Positions 46,346 to 60,261 are shown, counted from the first letter of the stretch. The stretch: DNA of 64,000 bases from Lytechinus pictus (GCF_037042905.1 NC_087258.1:11459501-11523500); one strand, 5' to 3'. A program made the numbers and translations. Notes: a model not told the origin generated them from the letters alone.

Positions 46346-46617
46346 ATAATAAATTTGATCCCATCATAGTTATCTTCTTACATGGCGATTATTTTTAATA
46401 TGAGCTGGCTACGATACCCTTTTCTGGTCAGATATGGAATGTCAGATATTTATCCTATCCAATGGTAGTAAACATTCGACCCTCTAATTTCACGTTTATA
46501 TTTTATGAATTTTTCAAAAGTTCCATTTCAACACAAAAGTCTATGGGGAATGTTTTACGCCTGTGACACCAGAGGTGGTGGGTGTTATGCGTGGATGTGT
46601 TCAATTCAATTCAGTTC

Positions 46618-47034
46618 AAGGCCACCGCACACCTTACGACTGTTCGCGATCCGATTTTGGAACAAATCGCATTTTGCTCATTTTCTGAAAATGTGAATGG
46701 AACATATCATTTTATTTGAGGTTAAAATCAATTGAAAGAATACTAATATAACCATTTTGAAAGATTGCAAGCTTTTATTTTGGAGTAAAGGCCAAATTAG
46801 TTTCAAATCGTAGTCAATCGTACGACTGCTATGACGTCATTACGACTAGATATTAAATTTGCTTTTATTCTAAGAAGGATGAAAGCATAGTCACAGATTT
46901 GAACATAGGTATTCGTACGATGATTTAGAACATTACACAGTAAGATATTCCATTTCTCAATATTAGCATCTAATTCTTCTACATTTTATTCTGAAATCGG
47001 GTCGCAGACCAATCGTAAGGTGTGCGGTCGCCTT
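46618..47034. mobile_element. MITE-like element, CACCGCACACCTTACGA family (copy in B)
   Basis: Ends AAGGCCACCGCACACC and GGTGTGCGGTCGCCTT. Copy A at this site reads straight through (GGATGTGTAGGCATAT), which proves an insertion into B. Same family as 3477-3898. Confidence 0.85.
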
Positions 47035-48258
47035 TAGGCATATAGGGTATCAACACTGACTTCGGCGCAAAATGACGTGTAGCGTCATGACGATGCCGAA
47101 ATCAGGGTGTCGAAGAGGATCCACCCTATCAAACAGTAGGCATTTGATTAACATGGATAACTTTTCAAACAACTCTATCCTAGCTGTATTAATACCTTTA
47201 ATCTATTAGATAAAAAATCAAAGCACTCATGATTATAAAACATCGTGAAAATCTGTTTATTTCAATAGGTAGCTCCTCAAATATATATACATTTTTTTCA
47301 GGCCTCTCTCACTTTATCACCCAACACCTTTCCTCAAATCTTCATTATTTTGTCACGCATCATAGTCGTCCTCAAATTCAATTCAAAGTTTGATTCGACG
47401 GTTGGTACGGTAGTAGCCCAGGAGAATAAAAAAACATAGAAGTGGACATCTTCTTGAATTACGTGGGCCTCAAGGGTATTTCTTACAATTAAGAGTTTTA
47501 ATCAGACAAATGTCAGAGTTGAATTCGGTCATTGATTAAGAAAGGGTTCTCTTTTGAAAAAAAAAACGTCATTGTCAAAATTTGTAGTACATAAACATAG
47601 TTTTTTAAGTTCTGACAAACCATCAAACATATTTTTTTAAGGCGAAAACGCCCAGCCTCAATGAATTTGAAACAGGATTATGTCATACTGCCCTCTAGTG
47701 TCTGATTTTTCGTTTTTGCATGAGTACGTAAAACGTATCCTAAAATCAAGCAAGCACCAATTAACACAGACCAAAAACAACAAAATAACAAGATACAAAC
47801 ATGAAAGAACAGAATGTGAAGTACATTTTGCATTGTCTATAAACTCTTGAAGAAGACGGAGGACCGTCGAAAATTCGAGTGAACAATAAAAACTTTATTG
47901 GCAATCAAAGCATTATCGTCAGCATTATTTTATATATATATATACTTTTACCATTTACCATGTCAACTTTAGTTCGGAATTAGTGGGCCATAAAAAAGCT
48001 CTCCATACCAATTTTTATTTAAAACAGCAAGGCCGTCGTAGAATGTACCACATACCCGCAGAAATGAAAATCATTATTATTCAATGATCCATACGGCATC
48101 TAAAACTCACGTTAAGCGCGCTGGTACGAATAGTGAAAATTAAAGGAGCCTTGTGTTTTTGTGAAATCAGTGCGAAGTTGAGAGGGGGGGGGGGGGAGAG
48201 AGAAAAAGTGAGAAGAGGGGGAGAGGGTGGTGATGGATAAATGGGAGAGAGGGTATAG

Positions 48259-48848
48259 TAAAGGTCAAGTCCACCTCAGAAAAAAAATGTTGATTTGAAT
48301 CAATAGGGAAAAATCAGACAAGCATAATGCTGAAAATCGGATGTAAAATAAGAAAGTTATGACATTTTTAAGTTTCGCTTATTTTCCACAAAATAGTTAC
48401 ATGCACGATTTAGTCACATGCAAATGCGAGAATCGATGATGTCACTCACTCACTTTTTCTTTTGTTTTTTATTGTTTGAATTATACAATATTTCAATTTT
48501 TACAGATTTGACAATAAGTACCAACTTGACTGAACCATAAAATGTTAAACAATGGTAATTCCACATGTTCAGGGAGAAATAAAACTTTGTTTCACAGGAT
48601 AATGAGGAGAGAATTAGAATATTTAATATTTCATATAATGAAATACAAAAGAAATAGTGAGTGAGTGATGTCATCAGTTCCCTAATTTGCATACCATCCG
48701 GGATGTGTGTTGTGAAATTAAGCGAAATTTAAAAATGTCATAATTTTCTTATTTCACATCCGACTTTGATGGAATTTTCAGTGTTATGCATGTTGGATTT
48801 TTCTCTTTTTATTCAAATCAACTTTTGTCGGGGTGGACTTGTCCTTTA
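48259..48848. mobile_element. MITE, TAAAGGTCAAGTCCACC family, full copy
   Basis: Inverted ends TAAAGGTCAAGTCCACC and GGGTGGACTTGTCCTTTA. The subterminal words AAGCATAATGCTGAAAATCG and the inverted equivalent near 48760 are also paired. It ends about 540 bp before the alkaline phosphatase ATG. Confidence 0.85.
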
Positions 48849-49384
48849 AAATTTGGAGAGAGGGCATATTAAATCACATCTAAAGAATAAAGACAGGTGA
48901 ATGAATAAATACAGGTGAATATTACATTATAAGTTCATGATTAGCTGAACTACCTCATCTCTATTGATGAGCCAAATCCCCCTTTACAAGCAGAAGACAT
49001 ATGACTTGCATTATTATAATAGAAATTATCAACAACAATATAGGCCTACAAAACAAACTGTTGACACCAAGCCTCTTACAAAATCCATGCGATATCGCAC
49101 ATAGGCCTGAAACCTATATGATGAAGGGTGATCAGAGCGAAACCAAAGATATCTGGCGCGCTTCTGATGAAACTTAACGAGCTACATTTGGATTAAGACT
49201 GAGCAATCTACAATCTGATCTAAATATTCAAAGCTCCTTTTTATCCGAACACCTGATGCACTTCATTTCATTTGAGAGAAAGATCATCGAATTGAAACTC
49301 AGGGACTGTTTCAATCAGGTTCAATATTGAGCTTCATACAGTACTGTTCTTCCTGTATTCTTTCCCGGTGGACCTGCGGCGACC
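48849..49384 (+). promoter_or_regulatory. Upstream region of alkaline phosphatase
   Basis: Presumed promoter and 5' leader. I see no clear TATA box; the start context is CGACCATGA. Confidence 0.35.
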
Positions 49385-52300
49385 ATGACTCCATATCGGG
49401 TGCTTCTACTTTTCCTTTCCGCTATTCTAAATCTAGCCACAGCTCAAGGTAAGTTAAGGATCCCGAGCCAAGGTATTGCTACGTCACATCAATGAAACCG
49501 ATTCCAAACTGATATGATATGCCATTCGAAATAACATAATACTACTAATAATGTACTATTTGATTTTATTATTTTTCCTTTCTCTCCTTCTTTTCCTTAT
49601 GTATTCTTATTATGCGTCGTTTTTTTTTTTTTGGGGGGGGGGGGTTGAAGCATGGCTGAGTGTGTGACTATTTTTTGATGTTTTATTTGTTTTTATGTTT
49701 TTATTATAACTTCTTTGAATTATTTTGATTTATTAAAATTGTAAATGAAAAGAAAATAATGTTCAACTTGGGATTTATCTATGGTGTGTTTGCGTTTTTC
49801 GATAATTCTATTCATAGATATTTTTAGAAGATTCTGTTCTGTATTACTATTTCCTTTGTGAATATGAATTGTCAAAGAAATGTGTATTGATAGACTCTAA
49901 GTTTACTTTTGGAATAATCAAGTTAAAATGTTTATGTACAAATTCTGAATCAATTATGTTAATGATTTCATGTTATGTATTGTTTTCACATGTTATATAT
50001 GAAGAGGAAGAAATATGATATGATTTTGAGTGATTGTATGTACAATTTACCCTCCCCACACACAAACGTGGTAGAGAGTAATATTTTCCAAGTGTGTATG
50101 TGTGTGAGAGAGAGAGAGAGAGAGAGAGGGCCGAAAGGATAATCATTTTGAGTCTTTGTGAAATTTTTTTCCCAAAACATGAAATATCCAACCGATCAGC
50201 TATTCTACTTGAGTCTACTTCCACTTTAGCGAAGTGTCCAAATACAATGATTCGATAAAAAAGAATACCAGCTAAGTTCATTTTGGGAGATTGGAAGCCG
50301 TGTGTGTGTGTGGGGGGGGGGGGGGGGGCAGCAGTTCCCAAACGCACATTAGCGGACGTGGGTCCCGTTTAATACAGAATCGTTATGATGAAAAATATGA
50401 CAATTTCAATATCAAGTTGACTATTAGCCAATCAGATTCAATGATTTCAGTAGCTTTCAACTGGTATCGCAATTTTTTTTGTAACAAGTTTTAGGAAACG
50501 GGCGCCAGGTTTGTTCTTGATGTTCACTATTGCGTCCTGTTTATGTTTAACCAGTTTCATTTCTTGAAAGCAGTGTGATATAAATGTCCAAACATTTCCT
50601 TCTGGTTGTATTTCCTGTCACTAGAAACCGAAAGTCATTAACTCTTCTAATTTGGCCTTATTTTGCCCTCGTTAACACGGTTAAAGTGCACTTGTGCGTA
50701 TACTAGACAAGTATGCAGATTGAAGCAACATGATTGTCGCATAAGAATTTTTTTATATGCATTCAAAAAGCTTAGCTGTATTCAGCATGTACAGATGACC
50801 ATGTTATAACTCTCCGCTAAATTATTGGAAGCCGAGGCCCTCGAATTTTATGAACATTTTAATATTCTTATATGTTAAGTGTAATTTTTGTACTCTTTCT
50901 TCATATATATATATATAGATCAATAAAAATATTGTGCTGAAAAACTTTAGTTTTCTTAATGACAATTATGAATGATTTAAGTGTCAAATGAGCTGAAACT
51001 TGAACTTATAATGTTAGAAATTGTTGTCACAATTGGCTATTCATAGTTAAAAATACTTTAAAGAGCTAGATTGCGCACTAATCAGTGTCTGTTGAAATTA
51101 GTATATGTCATATTAAATGAACTCAGTTTGTTTTGGATGCGGGAAGACGCTGGGAGATGGTAACGGTACACTGACAAATATTAGCTATATTGCGATAGAT
51201 GTTTTGGGGGTTAAATGTGAAAGTAATGGGGAAAAGGAAATATAGACCTAATACCATGTGGACAATGATTACTATCCCCAGACACACCTCTTGTCTTAAA
51301 ACATATATATTTATGTTATTATTAATAATAAAAATACGCAACATTTATATAGCGCTTAATACAAATGTTTCTAAACGCTGCATACCATTACCTCGGCTTT
51401 GGCACGGCTACCCTGATCGGACGCACGATCATTCACGGAATTCTTTCCTACCTTTACTACACTTTGGTGGAGAGTGCCTTGCCAAAGGACGCGAGTGATG
51501 CGGTGGGGTTTGAACCCCGCACCTTGTGACTCAAAGTCCTGAGATTTATTCACTGAGCCACAGCACATATCGAAAATGAGGTAGGGAGAGTCATATGATT
51601 AAACTAAGAATTATTCATATTTTGTAGATACCCCTTATGCCACATTCCTTAAAACGTAAAGGTCCGATCCATTTGCAAACAGACAAAAGCGCAATCAAAA
51701 TGAACAATACATATTATATATAGAGTATCGAAGTGTGACGTCATCAATTTTCAAATTTGGCATTTCAGCAGTTTTGATATATTTTGGTAGAGCATGATGA
51801 AATACATCCACTACCAAATTTTGGTGCGAATCGGTCCACGGGGGCCTGAGATATGACCTCATGAATACATAATTACCCCCATTGAAGTCAATGTACTGTA
51901 TTATTGGCCTGGTTTTAAATGTTAGGAACCAGGCCAATAATACATTGACTTCAATCTTCGCTTGGCCTAAACTTCTCAATCAATGTTGACACTCACATGA
52001 TCGACATTATTAATTTTTCATGAAATCCATGTAAGTTGGAAGTCTTGCAAGTTTCTACACGCATGTCACGAGTAGTCCTCTCTTTTCTATCAATGGTATC
52101 AACAAAATATTTCCCATCTAATGACTGCAGAAGCTGCATTCTGGAATAACCAAGCCCAGACAACACTCCGGAATGCCCTGAATCGCGAACAGAACCGAGG
52201 CATCGCGAAAAATGTCATCTTCTTCCTGGGAGATGGGATGGACATCACGACCTCGACGGCCTCCCGCATCCTTCAGGGTCAGCTCAATGGAGAGACTGGT

Positions 52301-55300
52301 GAGGAGGGTTCTCTGATCTGGGATACCTTTCCCCATGTGGCCCTGTCAAAGGTGAGATAGTCTTTGACGTATCAATAGTGTTGTTGAGGAATACCGTGGG
52401 TCAGAATTGCCAAACCTGGCCTTGCGTTTCATTACATTATATAAGAGGAGTCACTGCACTGTTTGTGTTCTTTCACTATTAGTGGAAGAATCTTTGAGGT
52501 TCCCGGGACCTATTTTACAAATCCACATAGTTCTACCGGGGATTGGAATCCGTAGTTCCATCAGTGTCCATCTTCCAATTAACAGTCAGCCAGCTTGCGA
52601 TTTATGTCGGTCGTTGAGAGACTTCGGAGAAAGAATAGTGGGAACGCAAATGAGCAATTGAATACTTTTCACATGTGTTTCCATAGAAGATTCACTCCTC
52701 GTCCTCTTTACAGGACCATCGGTGTTTTTTCTGAATAATGTCATGAGAACCAAGTATACAGTGTGTTGTAGCGTCCAACTGTGTGCGGGGAAGGGGGGGG
52801 GGGGGGTATCGAGTGGTCTTTCATTGCTCTTCATGGACCTGGAAAGCGGGGGTGCTGAGGTCCCAGGGGGTGCTGCGTGTATTATTTTCCATAGGCAGCA
52901 CCCCCTGGAATTTTGGTTGGTGTGTCACATAAGAGAAATGTATGGAAAATGACCAACATCTTGTGTTGAAACCCTTTTTTTGGCTCACCAAATTTCTTGG
53001 CACCAAAATGACCTTCATTTTGTAGTGAAACCATTTTTTGCTTGTCAAATTTACATTGGCGGAGCAAAAAAAAAAAGGGGGGGGGAGGCATTTGAAAAAA
53101 AAAAAAAGAAAGGGAAAAGAGAGGAGAAAAGAAGAGGATGAAAAAGAGTGAATGAAATAAGGTGAGGGGACGACTTGGAAATTAAAATGAAAAACCTTTC
53201 ATGTCACTATATAAAGTTTCAGCTCCGACATCGAGCTTTCATTTATTTTGTTTGATTTATAAATTGATTTTCAAAAAGTGCTTTGTAAAATGTCCGTTTT
53301 ATTGTCTCAGTATCAACATTTTGAGCTAGCACTGCGCACTCGCGTTATTTGATTTGTCAGGTATCTATTCTGTTCGTGTATTCCATAAAGTCCTCAAAAT
53401 ATCCCTTTTCAGGTTTGATTGTCAAAACCTATCAGCCAGCGCTGCGCACTCACATTTTGATTGGTGAGTAATGTATTTCTCAATAATTCCCTCTGTAATA
53501 ATAAGCAATTATATAACAAACTACTTAAAATCCCCTTTTCATGACATCGCAATTTGCGCTCTCATTAATTTGTTAAATATATATTAACATGCATCCTATT
53601 CATAATTACAAAAGTGCTTAAAATGTCCAGTTTTCAGGAATTAATATCAACAAATTTCGAGCTGTAATTAGGCTTATTAGATTAATATATACAAAAGTTA
53701 AATTTTCATGAATTCCTTATAATTAAGTTGTCCTTTTTCAGAATGGAATATCTCGCGCTTAGGAAGAGGAATTGAAGAAAGTCATCATTTTCATATGATG
53801 ACAAATTGCCCTTAGAATGTCCAGGTCCTAGATCAAAATGAAAACATTAGCTTGCGCTTCGCGCTCACATCATTTATTAAGAGCGATCCATAATATCCCT
53901 AGAGGTGTTGTGGCTCAGTGGATAAGTCTCCGGACTGTGAACCACAAGGTTCGGGGTTCAAATCCCACCAAAGCACTAGCGTCCTTTGACAAGGCATTTA
54001 TCTACATTTTCCACTCTCGACCGAAGTGTAGTAAATGGGTACCCGGTAGGAAGAATTCCTTGAATGCTCTATGCGCCCGATCAGGATAGCCGTGCTAAAG
54101 CCGGGGGTAATAGTATGCAGCGCTTAGAAACATTTGTATTAAGCGCTATATAAATGTCGCATATTATTATTATTATTATTATATCCACTTCTCAATTTTC
54201 CTACATAGTGCTTGAATTAGTGCTTAAATTGACCCTTTTGCAGACAGGAATATCAAATATTTTCAGCTCGAGCTTTGCGATCACTTTATTTGATTATTGA
54301 ATATGTATTGCTTTATGGCTAACTACAAACAGTCGTCAACAAGTCCCTTTTCGATCAGTTATATACACATTTTGTTCAGGATCACAAACATTGCCCAGAA
54401 TGTTCGATTTTCAGGACAAGATACATGAAATTTCAACAAAAAAATAGCTCGCGCTCACACTATTTAAATATGGCTTATGACATTACTATGTTTTATAACA
54501 ATAAAGCAAAGAAGTGATTGTTACGAAGAAACAAACAGAAATCATCTTTGAGTGGCCGATCGGGGAAAATATGGGTGAAATTTTTGTTCGCCCCCCCCCC
54601 CCTTATTGGCGAAAGCTGGATCCGCCCCTGTATTTAGGCCTACTTCAGCACCCCCAGCCAAAAAATCGTTCCCAGGACCCTGTTGCTCTTTGAGCTAACA
54701 TGAAGCTACAATCACGAATGGTAGTTAAGCTCCCTGATAACGCTTTAAACTTATTTATTGTATTGATTTTACTTCATCTCAAACTCGTCCAGACATACAA
54801 TACGGATCAACAGATTGCGGACTCGGCCGGGACTGCGACTGCATTCTTGTGCGGCGTGAAGGCTAAAGCCGGAACAGTTGGAATCGATGACGGGGCCGAA
54901 AGAGGAAATTGTGCGTCCGTTGCTGGGAGCGAGGTGGACTCTATTCTCGTTCAAGCGAACCGAGCAGGTAAGCTATATACAGATTCTAATGGCTCGAATG
55001 CTTTCTGAACTCGACAGTCAAGGTCAAGACCTTGTATCAGTCATTACAAATCGTGATTTTGTTTAAATTAATTTGTTGACTATTTGTTTAAATTTTACAT
55101 AAATATTTGAAAATCCATATTTTTTATTGTTCGAAATAGAAGACTGAGAATATAAACATTCCGAAAATTCATTTTGCCTAATTAATCGTGGGCCCGGCAG
55201 CAACTATGCAGCGCCAGATCGACGTAGCTCTTTATCCCTTGAACGCCAAACAGGGTAGCAGCAACTCCCATCTGTTTACGTCTTTTGTTCTGACGCGGAC

Positions 55301-58300
55301 AGGGTTTGAACTCCCGACCTCCCGGTTGGGAGACGGACGCTCTTCCAACTGAGCCACCACAACGATTATTATTATTTGGGGAATATGGTGCGATGATTTT
55401 TCTCACAACGTCTCATATCCACTTGCTCTAGGTCTATTATGCTTAGCTGACCTGTTTATGAATCTAAATTTGACAAATACCGCAACAATTATTAGACGAA
55501 GTGAAAATTAGACCATCTGAGATTTTGGCTAAAGTTAGAATAAGTGGGTATTAGACCAAGGTTTGAAGACCAAACGGTAATAACACCAAATGTATAGTAG
55601 ACCAAATGGGTTTAGCCCGTGTGGTATTAGACTATGCGTATACCAACAGTCTGTAGACCAAGTGGGTATAGACGGCATTACCGTGTATGATAATGAACAC
55701 TCGAAGAAATAAAATTTGAAATCAACATTTCAAAAGTTGGAGGAATGACAACCTTTTCTAAACGTTGCATTTTATTAAATGAGTGCATGTCGAAAACCTT
55801 CGGTGTGTCCGTTCTTAAGGCTATACTTTTGCGTAACCAAACACTTATTTCTCCACTTTAAATTGTTCAACCCAACACTTAAAATGTTGGATTCGCCTTC
55901 ATGTAAGGTTGGATATAACCTTTAGAAAAGGTTGTCACTCCCCCAACCTTTCAATTGTTGATTTAACATTTCCTTTTTTTTTTAAATGAATGTTTCCATG
56001 TGAACATTTGTTACAGATACGTTTCACCTTCGGCTGGGAATGAATTATTGCAACAAACATCTGTTTTATCATTATATTTTTCTATTACTACTGGTGGCAA
56101 GAACGACATTGACGGTTTTACATTTGACCCTTTACCTACATATTTTCTTTAGCATCATAGTAATTATCACATGTAAGTACTCAAGTTGATGAAAACAATT
56201 ACATGTTACCATGTTGACTTTATCAAGTCTCACGTGCCAGAATATAATCGTAACATACAAATGCAATCTCTTTCGCAACAAACTAATGGGAACGAAAAAG
56301 ATGAACTTGTTAATGAATTGATCCGAACTTTACTAAAACGCTGCACCGCGTGATTCGAGATTTTCCTTGGAAGAACCTAAACTAGAAATTCAATCGGTTA
56401 ATTATCCATAAGGCATGATAGCCATTAATTTCATTGTGACGTTACTGGAGTGAATGGTGGTAATAAAAACAAGAACGGGGAAGTTCAGGATTATTCCGAT
56501 CTATTAAAAATGCGGCGCCTTGGTACTTTGATAAGGGCGGGGGGGGGGGGAGGGGGGTAGCCGATCACATAGGACCTAAATGTGACGTCATCTTTTCATT
56601 TTAAATAGAGTTAAACGTCCAAGACCTCTCTTTTTATACTGTCTTTACCTTCCCCTTTCCACTCCTTGGAAAATCATGGGGCGGGGAATCGCCCCTACGG
56701 AACCTCCCAGTAGTACAACCCAGTCTATGATATAAACAACTAGATTCCGAAGATTGCAAAGAACATTATCCTGGGAAAAATACTCTCTCAGTAATATTAC
56801 AGCCATGTGTATGGATCAGGGTCAGGGGCGTAACGGGTCGGTGACGGGGGGGGGGGGGGGGGGGAGCCAAAAATTTCCCGGTCATATGGTATGAACAGGA
56901 TTTTTTATAGGGCGAAACCCGATGCGTGATAAATACAAAACAAAAAAAGAAAGGGCACAGCATGGCGCGCGCAGCAAAAAGTTGCTTAATAATATAAGTT
57001 TCGAGCGAGCGAAGCGTACGAGAAAAAAAATCACCTTTTCATGAGAATCTAACTTTGAGATTGATTTTGACATGGTATTCAGAAAATAACATCATATCCT
57101 ACATCTTCCTTTCCTTTCATCTTTTTTTTTGGTTCTTGGTTGTAGAACTTTCGGGGGCCAGTGCTATGAGGATCGGGCCCGGGGCAATGGCGGCGCAGGC
57201 AAAATAACGTTAGGAGGGGCAACACAAAAATATTTTGCATATTTCTCGAAATAGAGCGAGAAGTGCGAGCTATTTTTTTTTAAATGTAGACCCTACTGAC
57301 TTGAAAAGGGACCTGTTAAGGGCTAGCTGTTTGCATTGGGTCATGAAGATCACCAAATAAGTAATGCGAACTCGAAGCGCGAGCTGAAAATCTTTGATAT
57401 CCTGAGATGAAAACTGGACGTTCTAAGCACTTTTTGTAATCATGAACTGGATGGCTATCTAATAAAACAATTGATGCGAGCGCGTAGCGCGAGCTGAAAT
57501 TTTTGATTTATGAAAATCATGAAAACGCAGGATGTGTATCTTGCTAACAAGAATAATGAAAACTCTAATCGCGAGAAGCATATTTTGACTTGAACATCGG
57601 ATTTTTAAGCCCCATGTGAACAGATAATTTACTTATCTCAGTCAACAGTTACTGCGAGCGCGTAGCGCGAGCGACATTTTGAATTTTATATAATGACCTG
57701 ACAGATTTATATTAGTGACAACAATAGTTGTTGGGAGCTAACAGTGAATGGATGAGAAAATTTAAAGAACGAAAAAGTGGTTTTCGAGCACTTTGCAGCT
57801 TTAGTAGGATGCTTATGACAACATTTACTATGCATTTTTTGTTTGTCAAAATTTCGCGGGAAGGGGTCCAACTCACTGGGAGCAAATGCCCCCCGTGCCC
57901 CCCCCCTTGGTGCCGCCACTGGTCTGGGACGGAGCCCCTGGAATCTCGTGATATTTTTCAACATTGGAGATGGCCACTTTTTAAATCAAATCGCGGGAAC
58001 ATACACAACACATATTAACTTCAACTCAGTTGCGGATATTAATGAATTATTTTGAGGCAGCACAACATAGCAAATATGAAAAAAAGTCGCGCCAGAAAGA
58101 ATTTGCCTTTTAAAATGATTTTGAAATTAAATTCTAATTATGTGATAGTAGCTTTGGAAATTTAGCCAAAGTAACATTAAGAGGCTTTGTACGGTAAATC
58201 TAGCCAGTTTAAAGCTTTACTTAGGTTAGAACATAATATACATGATATAAGGGGGATATAACTAGCCCTTGGCTAACCCTTGCCTAAGTATTTTTCTTTG

Positions 58301-60230
58301 TCCTGATTGTGACCATTATTGCATAAAATTTAGCAAGCTAATTGTAATAGACGCCATCCATCGTTCTTCCCTTTCTCTATATTTTTCAATCCTCGGCAGC
58401 CCGGTCGTGTTATTAAGTTTTTCTCTTTTTTTCTTGTCCATTTTCTTCATATTCTTTAAGATCTTCTGATTCAAAATTGCTTGCAGTTCCTATATCCAAG
58501 AAATCATGGGGGGGGGGGTCGGTCTTTGCACATGCTGGACAAACCCTGTGGAATCATTTGCCATATTCCATTCGTAGTATATCAAACATCGATTGTTTCA
58601 AAATTGCTCTAAAAACCCATTTGTTTAAAATTGCCTTCCAGTAGTTTCCTTTCATTGTCATGACTGTGTTTCTTTTATCCCTGTCTCTTCCTGCTCCGTG
58701 TAATTTTTCTTAATTCCTTTTCTCAGCGCCTTGAGCACATAATCAATGTGGATTTGGCGATTTAGAAATACTCTTATTATTATTATTACTATTATTATTA
58801 TTATTATTTTCATGTTATTATTATTATTATTATTATCATTATTTTCCAATTTAGCTTTTGGCTCTATATACCTTCACTTCCCGTTTCTTTTTGCCTCTTG
58901 TTTCTCCTGTTTTTCCCGCCATTCCTGCCCGTGCAGTGGCGTATATACCTAGGATTTTCCACATGGGGGGCAAAACCGTCCGCCAAAAAATTTGACAAGC
59001 AAAAAAAAAAAAATGGTCTTCAATCACAAATAATGGATTTCGTACCAGAAAAAAATTGACAAGCAAAAAAAAAAAAAAAGGTCTTCAAGCTAGCCAGGGA
59101 GGCAATAAAGGTCTTCAAGCTCGTCAGGGGGGGGGGGGGCAAAAAAGGTATTTCAAGCTCGTCAGGGGGGCAGGAATACGTCCTTTGCATGGGTTGTGGC
59201 TCGTCAGGGGGGGCAGACTGCCCCCCTGCCCCCCCCCCGTAGGTACGCTAGTGTGCCCGTGCCAATGAGTCATATCTTTTGATTTTATATCCTTTTCTTG
59301 CTAATCATGTAAATGTATTACCGGTATAGTATTTTAGGATATTTTATACTTCCTCACATTCTTCTTTCCTTTCTTTTCCCGCTTTCCTTCAATTTCCCCT
59401 ATTTATGTTCTTTCTTTCTTTCCCATTCTTTTCATGTTTCTCTTCGCCCCCTTTTTTCTTTCCCTTTCCCTTTCTCTCTTTTCTTCTTTTCCCGTGTTTT
59501 ATTTTCCCGATGAAATCCGTCGGGGGGCAGCTTGTCCTCCTGCCCATCCCCGCCTGTTTCGCCACTGATCAGGGTCCCGTTTCAAATGCACATTTTCTAT
59601 AACAAAAATTTCAATCAGCCAATTAGACTGAAGGATTTAAGTAGCTTTTAACTGTTATTCTAAATTTATTATCATAACATGTTTTATGAAACGGGCCACA
59701 AAAAAACTATTTCTCTTGTCATTTTAAAGGTAAGGCAACCGGTTTAATCACCACTACTCGCATAACCCATGCGACCCCAGCGGCCGCGTACGCTCACTCA
59801 CCGGAAAGAGACTGGGAGTATGACGGACAGGTGCCCGATGAGGAGGCTGATGATGGCTGTATCGACATCGCTAGGCAGCTAGTTGAAGAAAACAACTTTA
59901 TTAATGTGAATACACTAATTGTTCTTAAATAAGCTAAATAATCTTACCCTAAAAGGCAATTAAATTTCGAAAAAAAAAATCAATGGAATTTCACGTGTCA
60001 AAACCGAAAACGATTTTCGAAATATCCAATTGACATTTTAATTTAATACTTTATTTATTTTGTATATGGAATCTTATTCACTTATTATTATCATCAATAT
60101 TGTTATTATCCATATTCTAAATTATTGATAATAAAATTTTAATACCTTTATTATCATTATATTCGTTTCTGTTTTAATTATCATGATGGTTATTGTCATA
60201 ATGACCGTAATCAAGTCTCTAATTATTATT

Positions 60231-60261
<31 letters not shown>

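Larger units (their letters stand above)
42028..48230. repeat. Segmental duplication, copy B
   Basis: Colinear with 1117-15720. Differences from A: a LINE fragment inside the CTA array (about 43815-44410), a LINE 3' tail (46070-46345) where A has 6480-7560, a MITE (46618-47034), and absence of the A insertions. After 47435 it continues with the sequence that in A lies at 14854-15620. Confidence 0.85.
49449..52130 (+). other. Alkaline phosphatase intron 1
   Basis: Contains poly-T/poly-G (49621-49644), a (GA)n tract (50107-50129), a GT/poly-G tract (50300-50328), a GGTCCCGTTT MITE, a minus-strand SINE and an inverted repeat. No other exon is recognised. Confidence 0.6.
52352..54792 (+). other. 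Alkaline phosphatase intron 2
   Basis: Holds poly-G (52790-52806), a hairpin (52863-52908), degenerate GCTCGCGC-type units (53320-54470), a SINE (53904-54182) and a block (54600-54685) shared with 37340-37420. The open frames are in repeats. Confidence 0.6.
56823..59567. mobile_element. hAT-type composite, CAG(G/T)GGCG ends
   Basis: Left end CAGGGGCGTAACGGG, right end TGTTTCGCCACTG, and an exact 8-bp duplication ATCAGGGT (56815-56822, 59568-59575). Inside are GCTCGCGC-type units (57240-57690), another possible hAT (57185-57921), a LINE tail and a small hAT (58934-59253). No transposase is recognised. Confidence 0.8.
54968..59729 (+). other. Alkaline phosphatase intron 3
   Basis: Nearly 4.8 kb, mostly repeats: SINE, TAGACCA minisatellite, foldback MITE, a hAT nest and a GGTCCCGTTT MITE. 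Between 55965 and 56815 nothing beyond a poly-G run is recognised. Confidence 0.6.

Noticed and set aside
53906-53975. Possible functional tRNA gene
   Set aside because: A and B boxes are present but the acceptor arm is not closed and the unit continues into a SINE body and ATT tail.
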